Part shown: one piece after another, positions 36,942 to 44,987 of the stretch | Position numbering within the stretch: the first letter of the stretch is position 1 | Layout: each line of letters begins with the position of its first letter | Origin: Paracoccaceae bacterium | GTDB taxonomy: Bacteria; Pseudomonadota; Alphaproteobacteria; Rhodobacterales; Rhodobacteraceae | Assembly: GCA_014872815.1 (NCBI GenBank) | Contig: WKFK01000012.1 | Location: 124,001 to 188,000, forward strand | Direction: 5' to 3' | Length of the DNA: 64,000 nucleotides | Notes under the pieces: model-generated | Database searches by the model: none | Told to the model about the DNA's origin: nothing | What the model saw: only the letters and a program-made list of their open reading frames with translations | Translations under genes and position numbers: made by a program

Positions 36942-38483
36942 TCAGTACGCCGACAGCACTGTCACCGGCCCTTCGGACCACACCCGCCAGCTGCCATTCA
37001 CCGGCACTTCGATCCAGTCGCCCTGTGTGCCATCTGGCCAGCGCACACGCACTTCAACCTTCTCCGCATTGCCCAGTCCAAAATGCTGCGGCCCGGATAC
37101 GCCACCGGCATGCCCACCGCCTACGGTGATCTCGCGCACATAAACGCGATCTTCGACCTTCACTTCGATAAACGCGCCCACTGCCTGACTGTTGGCCTCT
37201 TTCCCCATCAGGGTCAGCGCCACCCAATTGCCCGTTGCCTCGGTGACGTTCTGATAGACCTCCAGCGTCGCGCGTCGGTTCACCACCGCCAGATCAAGCA
37301 AGCCATCGTGGTTCATGTCCACCAGTGCCGCCCCACGGCTGCGCGCCAATGTGGCAATCCCAGCCACATCGCCCTTCTCGGCAAAGGTCCCATCCTCCTG
37401 CTGCATCAACAGGTTGTTGGGGTCGTCCATGGCCGCGCCAGGCATCTGCTGCACATTGCCTTTGGCGATGAACACATCGTCCAGCCCGTCATTGTCCACA
37501 TCACCAAAAGAGATATGCCAACCGGTCGAGGGCCGCCCATCGCCCCCGGTGTAGGGCCGATGCGCCGAGGTGCCCATTTCATACGGCACATCCTCATACG
37601 TCGGAGTCTCCACGCTCACACGCTTCATCAAGCGCTGATCCCCCATCGACGACAAAAACACCTCCGCTTTGCCGTCAAAATCCAGATCCCGTTCAGCAAT
37701 CCCCATGCCCCACAGCATATGTGTCGCCCAGCCGTCCGCCTCGCCATACAGGCGCGGCGTGGCCTCCATCGCCCAAAGCTGTTCTGAGCCGCCCTTCACA
37801 TAGTAATGCCGATCATTGCTCATCCGCAGATCCGCGCGGCCCAATCGGCCCCAATCGGAAAACAGGATCGACAGAGGGCAAAAGCCCGGCGACAGCTTGC
37901 TTTGCGCGTAGCCGTCCCCTTCCGGGCGAAACAACTCATTGTCGTCACAGGCCTCAAACGGCCCCTTGGGATCGGTGCGGTCCACATAATTGCCAAACGC
38001 CAACGTGGGCGGCGCATCCTGCCGCTCCCAGGTGGCCGAAAACGCCGTGGTCCAGGCATCACCGCCCTCAAACCCCGGCAACGCCATGGGCGTAAACTGA
38101 CACTCCGGACCACCTTTAAGCAGCACGTTTTCTCCCACGCGCAGCGCCACAAGATCCAGAAGCCCATCGCCATCAAGATCAAGCGGATAAAACCCGGTTG
38201 TCCCGGTCATACTCAAAGCATCCGGCGTGTCCTCCTCAAAGGTCACCGCGCCGCCATGCGCACTCCGGTTGCGCAACAAAACTGGCGGGTTCTCCCCGCC
38301 CGCAGCCACCAGTTCCGGCAAGCCGTCGCCACTGCAATCAAATGCCGCAACACCCCCGCCAACGTAAAACTCCCAGCCGCCATCGTAGACATGCTCAGCA
38401 ACCTCAACAGGCGCAAAGCGCACCTCGGCCTGCGCAGCACCCGCTGCCAAAATTGCGAGTGCGCTGACGCTCTTACGCCACAT
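36942..38483 (-). CDS. secreted FG-GAP/ASPIC (CRTAC1-like) beta-propeller protein
   Basis: 513 aa. The signal peptide MWRKSVSALAILAAGAAQA is followed by several FG-GAP/VCBS-type repeats with Ca-binding-like DGDG loops (AFDCSGDGLPELVAAGG, DLDGDGLLDLVAL, DVDNDGLDDVFIAKG, DMNHDGLLDLAVV). The C-terminal ASPIC/UnbV domain has VGGGHAGGVSGPQHFGLG and RVRWPDGT. The start at 38483 lies 11 nt inside the end of xylR, so the two are translationally coupled. This puts a secreted propeller under the same control as the xylose repressor. It is convergent with the di-heme peroxidase. The molecular role is unknown. Confidence 0.87.
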   Translation of the reverse strand: MWRKSVSALAILAAGAAQAEVRFAPVEVAEHVYDGGWEFYVGGGVAAFDCSGDGLPELVAAGGENPPVLLRNRSAHGGAVTFEEDTPDALSMTGTTGFYPLDLDGDGLLDLVALRVGENVLLKGGPECQFTPMALPGFEGGDAWTTAFSATWERQDAPPTLAFGNYVDRTDPKGPFEACDDNELFRPEGDGYAQSKLSPGFCPLSILFSDWGRLGRADLRMSNDRHYYVKGGSEQLWAMEATPRLYGEADGWATHMLWGMGIAERDLDFDGKAEVFLSSMGDQRLMKRVSVETPTYEDVPYEMGTSAHRPYTGGDGRPSTGWHISFGDVDNDGLDDVFIAKGNVQQMPGAAMDDPNNLLMQQEDGTFAEKGDVAGIATLARSRGAALVDMNHDGLLDLAVVNRRATLEVYQNVTEATGNWVALTLMGKEANSQAVGAFIEVKVEDRVYVREITVGGGHAGGVSGPQHFGLGNAEKVEVRVRWPDGTQGDWIEVPVNGSWRVWSEGPVTVLSAY

Positions 38484-39666
38484 TCTCTGCCATCTCCAGA
38501 AGCGCATTTTCCGACACGTTCTCAAGCGCATAGGCCGCGGCCCCGCGCGCCCACATCAAGTTGCCCCACTTGTGCACAACCACTTCTGGCGGCGCCTTGT
38601 CGACCTGAACAATCAGCTTACGCATGCCCTCAATCACGTCTTCCGCGTAAAGGTGGCTGGACTGCATCTGCTCTCCCGCCAAAATGATCAGCTCCGGGTC
38701 AAAGATGTTGACGATATTGGCCAGCCCCATGGCAAACATGCGCCCTGCCCGTTTGACAATCGACGCCGACATCTCATCGCCCTCTTTGGCTGCGCGCAGA
38801 ATATCTTCCACACGCCGTTCTCCCGCCTCTCCGCTGGCAATCATGGCCTCACGGGTCAGCGCATAATCGGCCGCATAGGCTTCCAAACACCCCCGCTGCC
38901 CGCAGCGGCACAAGGCGCCTTCCAACTGCACCTTGGTGTGCCCAAATTCCGCACCGCACCCCCGCGTGCCGCGGTAAATCTCGTTGTTGATCACGATGCC
39001 CATACCCACACCGCTTTCAATCGTCACCACGATAAAGTCACTGTGTCCCTGCCCAAGGCCAAAGCTCTTTTCCGCCATCGCAACAAGGTTTGCATCGTTG
39101 TCCAGGAAGACCGGAAGGCCCAGCGCCTGTTCCAGCACATCGCCAAATTGCACATTTCGGCTGGTCAAAGAGGGCGACCAATGCACAAAGCCACGTGGCG
39201 CATCCACAATCCCCGCAATACCGAGCCCAAACCCCGCCACGTCTGCACGTTTCATGCTTGCCTTGGCCGCGAGGTCTTCCAGCATGTCGGCCAGAACTGC
39301 GGCCATATCCTCTGGTGACAACACCCCGCTTTCCAAATCCGCCTCGTGGTGGGCCAACTGCCTGCCTTCAAAATCCAGAAGGACCAGCGACACGGTCTTA
39401 TGAGAGATTTTCGCCCCCGCAATAAGCCGCGCCGCGCCGCGAATCTTAAGGTCAACTTTGGGGCGCCCGCGCTTGGAATCTTTCTCGCCTTGGTCGCTTG
39501 CGACCTCCTCAATCAAACCTTCTCGCAGCAATTCTGCGGTGATTGTCGTCACGGTTGCGCGGCTGATTCCGGTCAACTCGCTCAGGTCAATGCGCGGCAC
39601 ACGCTGCTGTCTGCGGATTTCTCCAAGCAGGGTACGACGCCCAATTTCCCTTTGATTCACAGACAT
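38473..39666 (-). CDS. xylR: ROK-family transcriptional repressor, probable XylR
   Basis: 397 aa. The N-terminal winged helix MSVNQREIGRRTLLGEIRRQ followed by LSELTGISRATVTTITAELL is that of ROK repressors; the sugar-kinase-like ROK domain follows, with the zinc site in CRCGQRGCLEAYA near residue 265. Such proteins bind xylose or glucose as inducer. It is divergent from xylF over 204 bp containing one dyad, the same dyad that precedes xylB. AAGGAG precedes the ATG. The CRTAC1-like gene overlaps its 3' end. Function as xylose repressor is inferred from context. Confidence 0.88.
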   Translation of the reverse strand: MSVNQREIGRRTLLGEIRRQQRVPRIDLSELTGISRATVTTITAELLREGLIEEVASDQGEKDSKRGRPKVDLKIRGAARLIAGAKISHKTVSLVLLDFEGRQLAHHEADLESGVLSPEDMAAVLADMLEDLAAKASMKRADVAGFGLGIAGIVDAPRGFVHWSPSLTSRNVQFGDVLEQALGLPVFLDNDANLVAMAEKSFGLGQGHSDFIVVTIESGVGMGIVINNEIYRGTRGCGAEFGHTKVQLEGALCRCGQRGCLEAYAADYALTREAMIASGEAGERRVEDILRAAKEGDEMSASIVKRAGRMFAMGLANIVNIFDPELIILAGEQMQSSHLYAEDVIEGMRKLIVQVDKAPPEVVVHKWGNLMWARGAAAYALENVSENALLEMAENVA

Positions 39667-39775
39667 ATACTCGCTCCTTCTTCACCGGGAATGGTCTGCA
39701 AGCACACCACAAGTGGTCCTTACCCGGCGTCAAAACCATGCCGACGTTTGTGCGATTAATGCAAGGTTAGCTGAT

Positions 39776-39808
39776 TTAATTTGATTTACAAATTTATTGC
39801 GCTAACAT
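39776..39808 (+). promoter_or_regulatory. xylF promoter with overlapping XylR operator
   Basis: The dyad TTAATTTG-n5-CAAATTTA (39776-39796) has one changed base relative to the xylB site. A candidate -35 TTGATT (39781-39786) and -10 TAACAT (39803-39808), 16 bp apart, overlap it, so a bound repressor would block RNA polymerase. Being in the xylR-xylF divergent space it could also control xylR itself. Confidence 0.65.
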
Positions 39809-39870
39809 TGGTTCCACCCGGCCTAAACCGACTCACTTTGGCCACCGGGAAGAACATTTGGGAGGACACC

Positions 39871-40884
39871 ATGAAACTTTTTGCATCCGCGACGGCGATC
39901 ATCGCCGGCGCCCTCATGAGCACCGCAGCTTGGGCTGATGATCTGGTTATCGGCGTCAGCTGGTCCAACTTCCAGGAAGAGCGCTGGAAAACTGACGAAG
40001 CCGCCATCAAAGGCGCGCTGGACGCCGCAGGCGCAAAATACATCTCAGCTGACGCGCAGAGCTCCTCTGCAAAGCAGCTGTCTGACATCGAAAGCCTGAT
40101 CGCTCAGGGTGCCGATGCGCTGATCATTCTGGCGCAAGACGCCTCCGCCGTTGGCCCAGCCGTACAGGCTGCCGCAGACGAAGAGATTCCAGTGATCGCC
40201 TATGACCGTCTGATCGAAGACAGCCGTGCCTTCTACCTGACGTTTGACAACGTCGAAGTTGGCCGCATGCAGGCCCGCGCGGTTCTGGAAGCCATGCCAA
40301 AAGGCAACTACGTGATGATCAAAGGCTCCCCAACCGATCCAAACGCAGACTTCCTGCGCGGCGGTCAGCAAGAGGTGATCCAGGCGGCGATTGACGCTGG
40401 CGACATCAAAATTGTTGGCGAAGCTTATACCGACGGCTGGGTTCCAGCGAACGCCCAGCGCAACATGGAACAGATCCTGACCGCAGCTGACAACAAAGTC
40501 GACGCCGTGATCGCGTCCAACGACGGCACCGCCGGTGGTGTTGTGGCCGCGCTGACCGCACAGGGCATGGAAGGTATCCCAGTATCCGGTCAGGACGGTG
40601 ACCACGCCGCGCTGAACCGTGTTGCAACGGGTACGCAGACCGTATCCGTCTGGAAGGACGCGCGCGCTCTGGGCAATGCTGCTGGTGAAATCGCTGTATC
40701 TCTTGCCAAAGGCATGGATGTAGACGGCGCAGCTGAGTGGACATCCCCAGCAGGCACCACGCTGAACTCCATTTTCCTCGCCCCAGTTCCAGTGACCGCA
40801 GACAACCTGAACGTTGTTCTGGACGCTGGCTGGATCGAGAAAGACGTGCTCTGCGCGGGCTCTTCCCTCGCAGCCTGCCAATAA
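39871..40884 (+). CDS. xylF: D-xylose ABC transporter substrate-binding protein
   Basis: 337-aa periplasmic binding protein of the sugar-binding (ribose/xylose) class. Signal peptide MKLFASATAIIAGALMSTAA with cleavage before DDLVIGVSW. The family text DAKSQ-like SADAQSSSAKQLSDIESL, RAFYLTFDNVEVGRMQA and GSPTDPNADFLRGGQ resembles XylF. The start at 39871 has GGGAGGA upstream; an earlier ATG in frame lacks a signal peptide. A stable hairpin between this gene and xylH probably raises its mRNA level above that of the permease. Confidence 0.94.
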   Translation: MKLFASATAIIAGALMSTAAWADDLVIGVSWSNFQEERWKTDEAAIKGALDAAGAKYISADAQSSSAKQLSDIESLIAQGADALIILAQDASAVGPAVQAAADEEIPVIAYDRLIEDSRAFYLTFDNVEVGRMQARAVLEAMPKGNYVMIKGSPTDPNADFLRGGQQEVIQAAIDAGDIKIVGEAYTDGWVPANAQRNMEQILTAADNKVDAVIASNDGTAGGVVAALTAQGMEGIPVSGQDGDHAALNRVATGTQTVSVWKDARALGNAAGEIAVSLAKGMDVDGAAEWTSPAGTTLNSIFLAPVPVTADNLNVVLDAGWIEKDVLCAGSSLAACQ

Positions 40885-40894
40885 ACTGAACCCT

Positions 40895-40922
40895 GCCCCT
40901 CCGCCCAATGGTGCGGGGGGGC
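40895..40922 (+). promoter_or_regulatory. intercistronic stem-loop between xylF and xylH
   Basis: GCCCCTCCGC (40895-40904) pairs with GCGGGGGGGC (40913-40922), with one wobble pair and an 8-nt loop. No T-tract follows. Such structures after binding-protein genes protect the upstream mRNA or stop part of the transcripts, giving more binding protein than permease. Confidence 0.65.
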
Positions 40923-41033
40923 ACCTAATGTCCCCACTCCCCTGAGATTAATACGCCCTTTGACTGATGCGGAGCCATCCGCGCAGACCGGGCGACATGT
41001 CTCAAGCATCGCGAGCCAAAAAGGGAACGCACA

Positions 41034-42299
41034 ATGCAAAATCAAGCTAAGAACCTGATCAACAAGCTGGGGCTGGATCCCCGCCTGCTTGGAATGATCG
41101 GCGCGCTTGTTGTGATATGGATCGTCTTCGGCATCTTCACAGATGGCCGCTTCCTCTCACCACGAAATTTCTTCAACGTCTCGGTGCAAACCGCCTCCGT
41201 CGCCGTCATGGCCACCGGCATGGTGTTTGTCATCGTCACCCGCCACATCGACCTCTCTGTAGGCTCGATGCTCGGCTTCATCGGCATGGCCACCGCCGCT
41301 TTGCAGGTACAATTCCTGCCAGATGTGGTTGGCCTCGGCCATTGGTCAATCTGGATCATCGCCGTGATCTTCGCCATCACCATGGGCGCCGTGCTTGGCG
41401 CTTTCCAGGGCTGGATCATCGGCTATCTGACCGTGCCAGCGTTTATCGTGACCCTCGGCGGTTTCCTTGTCTATCGCGGCGCCATGTGGTGGGTCACCAA
41501 AGGCCAAACCCAAGCCCCGCTGGACCCAACTTTCCGCCTGCTTGGTGGCGGCGCCGAGGGCACGCTGGGCGAAACCATGAGCTGGATCTTTGGCATCGTC
41601 GCCGCGCTTGTGGCTGTGGGCTTTATGTTGCTCAGCCGACGCAACAAAGCCTCCCACGGCTTTGCGGTGAAGCCCGCTTGGGCCGAAGGCATCCTCATGG
41701 CCATCGCGGCTGGCGGCATCCTGCTGTTTGTCTCGATCATGAACAGCTACCCGATCCCCAAAGGCGCGATGAAGCGTATGACCGCCGCACAAGGCATCGA
41801 ATACACCGACGGTATGGTCTGGAACCACGGCGTTGCCATTCCGGTGGTGATCCTGCTGGCCGTAGCGATTGTGATGACCATCATCGCCCGCCGTACGCGC
41901 TTTGGCCGCTACATCTACGCCACTGGCGGCAACCCTGAGGCGGCAGAGCTTTCCGGCATCAACACCCGCCTGTTGACCGTGAAAATCTTTGCCCTGATGG
42001 GGGCGCTGACCGGCATCGCCTCGATCATCGCCTCTGCCCGTCTGAATGCCGTGGACGTAGGCCTTGGCACGCTGGACGAACTGCGCGTGATCGCAGCAGC
42101 CGTGATCGGCGGCACAGCTTTGGCCGGTGGTGCAGGCACCATCTATGGCGCTGTGATTGGCGCGCTTATCATGCAATCGCTGCAATCCGGCATGGCGTCC
42201 GTTGGCGTCGATGCGCCACTGCAAAACATCGTTGTGGGCGTGGTTCTGGTCTTCGCGGTCTGGGTCGACATCGTCTACCGCCGCCGCACTGGCGCATAA
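41034..42299 (+). CDS. xylH: D-xylose ABC transporter permease
   Basis: 421-aa membrane permease of the branched-chain/ribose transport superfamily, about ten hydrophobic helices. [19 protein letters not shown] text ([15 protein letters not shown]), [19 protein letters not shown] and [18 protein letters not shown] are characteristic of XylH. A longer periplasmic or cytoplasmic loop around residues 195-275 is usual for XylH against RbsC. It lies 149 bp after xylF and 11 bp before xylG. Confidence 0.94.
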   Translation: MQNQAKNLINKLGLDPRLLGMIGALVVIWIVFGIFTDGRFLSPRNFFNVSVQTASVAVMATGMVFVIVTRHIDLSVGSMLGFIGMATAALQVQFLPDVVGLGHWSIWIIAVIFAITMGAVLGAFQGWIIGYLTVPAFIVTLGGFLVYRGAMWWVTKGQTQAPLDPTFRLLGGGAEGTLGETMSWIFGIVAALVAVGFMLLSRRNKASHGFAVKPAWAEGILMAIAAGGILLFVSIMNSYPIPKGAMKRMTAAQGIEYTDGMVWNHGVAIPVVILLAVAIVMTIIARRTRFGRYIYATGGNPEAAELSGINTRLLTVKIFALMGALTGIASIIASARLNAVDVGLGTLDELRVIAAAVIGGTALAGGAGTIYGAVIGALIMQSLQSGMASVGVDAPLQNIVVGVVLVFAVWVDIVYRRRTGA

Positions 42300-42310
42300 G
42301 GAGAAACATC

Positions 42311-43075
42311 ATGGACAAGCAAACCCCTCTCGTGGAAATGCGCGACATCCACATCTCCTTTGGCGGGATCAAAGCGGTGGATCATGTTTCCGTCGATCTC
42401 ATGCCGGGTGAAGTGGTCGGCCTTCTGGGCCACAATGGCGCGGGCAAATCCACTCTGATCAAGATCCTCTCCGGCGCCTATCAGGGCGACGGCGGCGAAA
42501 TCTACATCAACGGTGAAAAGGCGGAGATCAACAATCCCCGCGACGCCCGCAAATACAACATCGAAACCATCTACCAGACGCTTGCGCTGGCCGATAACCT
42601 CAATGCCGCATCCAACCTTTTCCTGGGTCGTGAACTCACCACGCCGCTGGGCACAGTGAATGACGACGCCATGGAGGCTGAAACCCGCAAGATTATGGGC
42701 AAACTCAACCCGAACTTCAAAAAGTTCGCAGAGCCCGTTTCGGCCCTCTCCGGCGGACAGCGACAATCGGTCGCCATCGCCCGTGCAGTCTATTTTGACG
42801 CCAAGATCCTGATCATGGACGAACCGACGGCCGCTCTTGGGCCTCACGAAACCCAAATGGTGTCTGAGCTGATTCAACAACTTAAGGCCCAAGGCATCGG
42901 TATCTTCTTGATTAGCCACGATATTCACGACGTCATGGAGTTGTGTGACCGCGCCTCTGTGATGAAAAACGGCCAATTGGTCGGCACCGTGAACGTGGAT
43001 GACGTCACAGACGACGATCTGTTGGGCATGATCATCCTCGGGAAGAAGCCCGAAGGCGTGGCTGTTCAAACGTAG
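42311..43075 (+). CDS. xylG: sugar ABC transporter ATP-binding protein (single-domain)
   Basis: 254 aa with one ABC domain only: Walker [15 protein letters not shown], signature [14 protein letters not shown], Walker [14 protein letters not shown]-loop ISHD. Classical XylG of E. coli is a 513-aa fusion of two such domains; here a homodimer must be formed, as in the FrcA-type ATPases of alphaproteobacteria. The complete set xylF-xylH-xylG shows it belongs to the xylose importer. AGGAG is placed just before the ATG. Confidence 0.9.
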   Translation: MDKQTPLVEMRDIHISFGGIKAVDHVSVDLMPGEVVGLLGHNGAGKSTLIKILSGAYQGDGGEIYINGEKAEINNPRDARKYNIETIYQTLALADNLNAASNLFLGRELTTPLGTVNDDAMEAETRKIMGKLNPNFKKFAEPVSALSGGQRQSVAIARAVYFDAKILIMDEPTAALGPHETQMVSELIQQLKAQGIGIFLISHDIHDVMELCDRASVMKNGQLVGTVNVDDVTDDDLLGMIILGKKPEGVAVQT

Positions 43076-43125
43076 GACAGTTCGTTAGAGCACAAACAAA
43101 TTTTGGCAGAAGAAAGTTCGGTACT

Positions 43126-44049
43126 ATGACGTTCCTTGTCGGTGACATCGGTGGCACAAACACCCGTTTGGCCTTGGCGGATGCCAGTGGCGTACGCAAT
43201 GAAAGCGTGATGCGCGCCGCCAATGATGACTACGACAGTTTCGACGCTGTGCTGGCTGCCTATTTGACCCAAACAAACCCCGGTGATCTCGCCGGGGTTT
43301 GTATCGCCATCGCCGGTCCCGTGCACTCCGGACAAGGCGAACTCACCAACCGCGACTGGTGTCTCAGCGTCGAGAGCCTGCGCGCCCAAACCGGTGCGCC
43401 CCACGCGGAATTGATCAACGATCTCTCCGCACTTGGCTACGCACTGGCCCGCATTTCCACCGATCCGGTTTGCGGCACCAAACATGAACCAACCAACGGC
43501 CAAGCCCTGGTTGTCGGCATGGGCACCGGCTTCAACGTCAGCCCCACCCGCCGCAACGCCCGGGGCGGCCTGACCGCCATGGAAGCAGAGCTCGGCCATG
43601 CGGAACTGCCCTACTCCGTTGGCAAACTGCTGCGCGATGAACTGGGCCAAGGTGCCGAGGTCTTTGCCACCTACGAGGACTGTTTCTGCGGTCGTGGCTT
43701 GGAGCGCCTGCACCAAGTGGTCAGCGGCCAACGCATGGGCGGCAAAGACATCGTGGACGGTTTTGCCAACGGCTGCACAGACGCCACTCGCACCGTCCGC
43801 CTCTTTGCCCGCGCCTTGGGCCGCCTCACCCAATCCATGATCCTGCAATACATGCCGCGCAACGGCGTTGCCTTTGCGGGCTCCGCCTCTCGCGGCGTGC
43901 TGGCCTCCGCGGCCCTCTCAGACTTTATGGACGCGCTCACCCGCGACGCTCATGACATTCTGGACCCCACCCACATCCCAATCAGCCTGATCACGGATGA
44001 CACAGCAGCACTCGAAGGGTGTTTGCAATATCTGGAACAGACTTCTTAG
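43126..44049 (+). CDS. glk: glucokinase
   Basis: 307-aa ATP-dependent glucose kinase of the proteobacterial (non-ROK) Glk family. FLVGDIGGTNTRLALAD at the N-terminus binds phosphate, LINDLSALGYALA carries the catalytic Asp, and GMGTGFNVSP is the second phosphate loop. It follows xylG by 50 bp and is probably cotranscribed, suggesting the importer also handles glucose or that the cluster prepares for mixed sugars released from plant or algal polymer. A Zur-regulated gene lies downstream. Confidence 0.92.
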   Translation: MTFLVGDIGGTNTRLALADASGVRNESVMRAANDDYDSFDAVLAAYLTQTNPGDLAGVCIAIAGPVHSGQGELTNRDWCLSVESLRAQTGAPHAELINDLSALGYALARISTDPVCGTKHEPTNGQALVVGMGTGFNVSPTRRNARGGLTAMEAELGHAELPYSVGKLLRDELGQGAEVFATYEDCFCGRGLERLHQVVSGQRMGGKDIVDGFANGCTDATRTVRLFARALGRLTQSMILQYMPRNGVAFAGSASRGVLASAALSDFMDALTRDAHDILDPTHIPISLITDDTAALEGCLQYLEQTS

Positions 44050-44188
44050 GGACTGCTTCAGCGGCTCGTACCGCCCCCTCTTTACCTCAAAGACAACTTC
44101 TTGAACCTTGATCGAAGCCCCTCGGTGCTTTGGCGACGCCGCTTTAGGCGACTTGCAAACATCCAACTCACGTCATATCACCGCAATA

Positions 44189-44203
44189 TGTTATGTTATA
44201 ACA
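44189..44203. promoter_or_regulatory. Zur box upstream of zinT
   Basis: TGTTATGTTATAACA agrees at 13 of the 14 fixed positions with the Zur core TGTTATA-n-TATAACA. It is about 29 bp before the zinT start, so it should repress zinT when zinc is sufficient. Confidence 0.8.
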
Positions 44204-44231
44204 TGATTCCTGAGTGAAAATTGGAAACCCT

Positions 44232-44909
44232 ATGCAACACACTGCTCTCAAACACCTCACCGCGCTTTCCGTTGGTGCGCTGATCGCATTTTCATCCCAG
44301 GCAGTGGCGCAATCCGCCACAACCGACACCAAAACCAAAGACCACAAACACGCGCACAACCATGCGCATGACCACAAAAAACCTGAGCCCAAACTGATCG
44401 ACGAGTCCAAAGTGCAAGCGCGTGATTTGTCCGATTGGGAAAACGACTGGCAATCCGTCTACCCTTTCCTCAAAGACGGCACGCTTGATCCTGTGTTGGA
44501 ACACAAAGCCGAAAGCGGCAAGAAAACCGCCGAGGAGTACCGTGCCTACTACGAAACAGGCTTCCAAACCGACGTCGACCGCATCCAGATCGCAGGCGAC
44601 AGCGTTGCTTTCTTTAAAGACGGCACACCGGTGCAAGGCATCTACCAAGCAGACGGCTATGAAATCCTGACCTACAAATCCGGCAATCAGGGCATTCGGT
44701 TTATCTACGAAAAATCCGGTGGCGACGCCGCCGCACCGCAGTTCATCCAGTTCAGCGACCACGAAATGGTCCCCACCAAAGTGGACCACTTCCACCTCTA
44801 TTGGGGCGATGACCGCGCGGCTCTGCTCGAAGAAGTCACCAACTGGCCAACCTATTTCCCCGCCGATTGGAGCGGCGCGGACATTGTCAAAAGCATGACC
44901 CGCCACTGA
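44232..44909 (+). CDS. zinT: periplasmic zinc-binding protein ZinT
   Basis: 225 aa. The signal peptide MQHTALKHLTALSVGALIAF is followed by a His-rich linker (HKHAHNHAHDHKK) and the ZinT lipocalin-like domain: LSDWENDWQSVYPFLKDG, EYRAYYETGFQTDVDRI and the C-terminal KVDHFHLYWGDDRAALLEE with conserved metal His residues. ZinT collects Zn2+ in the periplasm under starvation and hands it to the ZnuA importer in E. coli and Salmonella. The ATG at 44232 has TTGGAAA before it; a GTG at 44214 is less likely. Regulation by Zur is shown by the box at 44189. Confidence 0.92.
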   Translation: MQHTALKHLTALSVGALIAFSSQAVAQSATTDTKTKDHKHAHNHAHDHKKPEPKLIDESKVQARDLSDWENDWQSVYPFLKDGTLDPVLEHKAESGKKTAEEYRAYYETGFQTDVDRIQIAGDSVAFFKDGTPVQGIYQADGYEILTYKSGNQGIRFIYEKSGGDAAAPQFIQFSDHEMVPTKVDHFHLYWGDDRAALLEEVTNWPTYFPADWSGADIVKSMTRH

Positions 44910-44937
44910 CACGTTCCAACCAGCCCCTGCACAAAAA

Positions 44938-44967
44938 AAGGCCCCCACCATTTATCGTGGGGGCCTT
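44938..44967. terminator. bidirectional terminator between zinT and the symporter gene
   Basis: AAGGCCCCCAC (44938-44948) pairs with GTGGGGGCCTT (44957-44967). On the minus strand a T7 run follows, so it should stop the symporter transcript; on the plus strand TTCTC follows and is weaker for zinT. Confidence 0.88.
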
Positions 44968-44987
44968 CTCACGACATCCTAAGCGCC

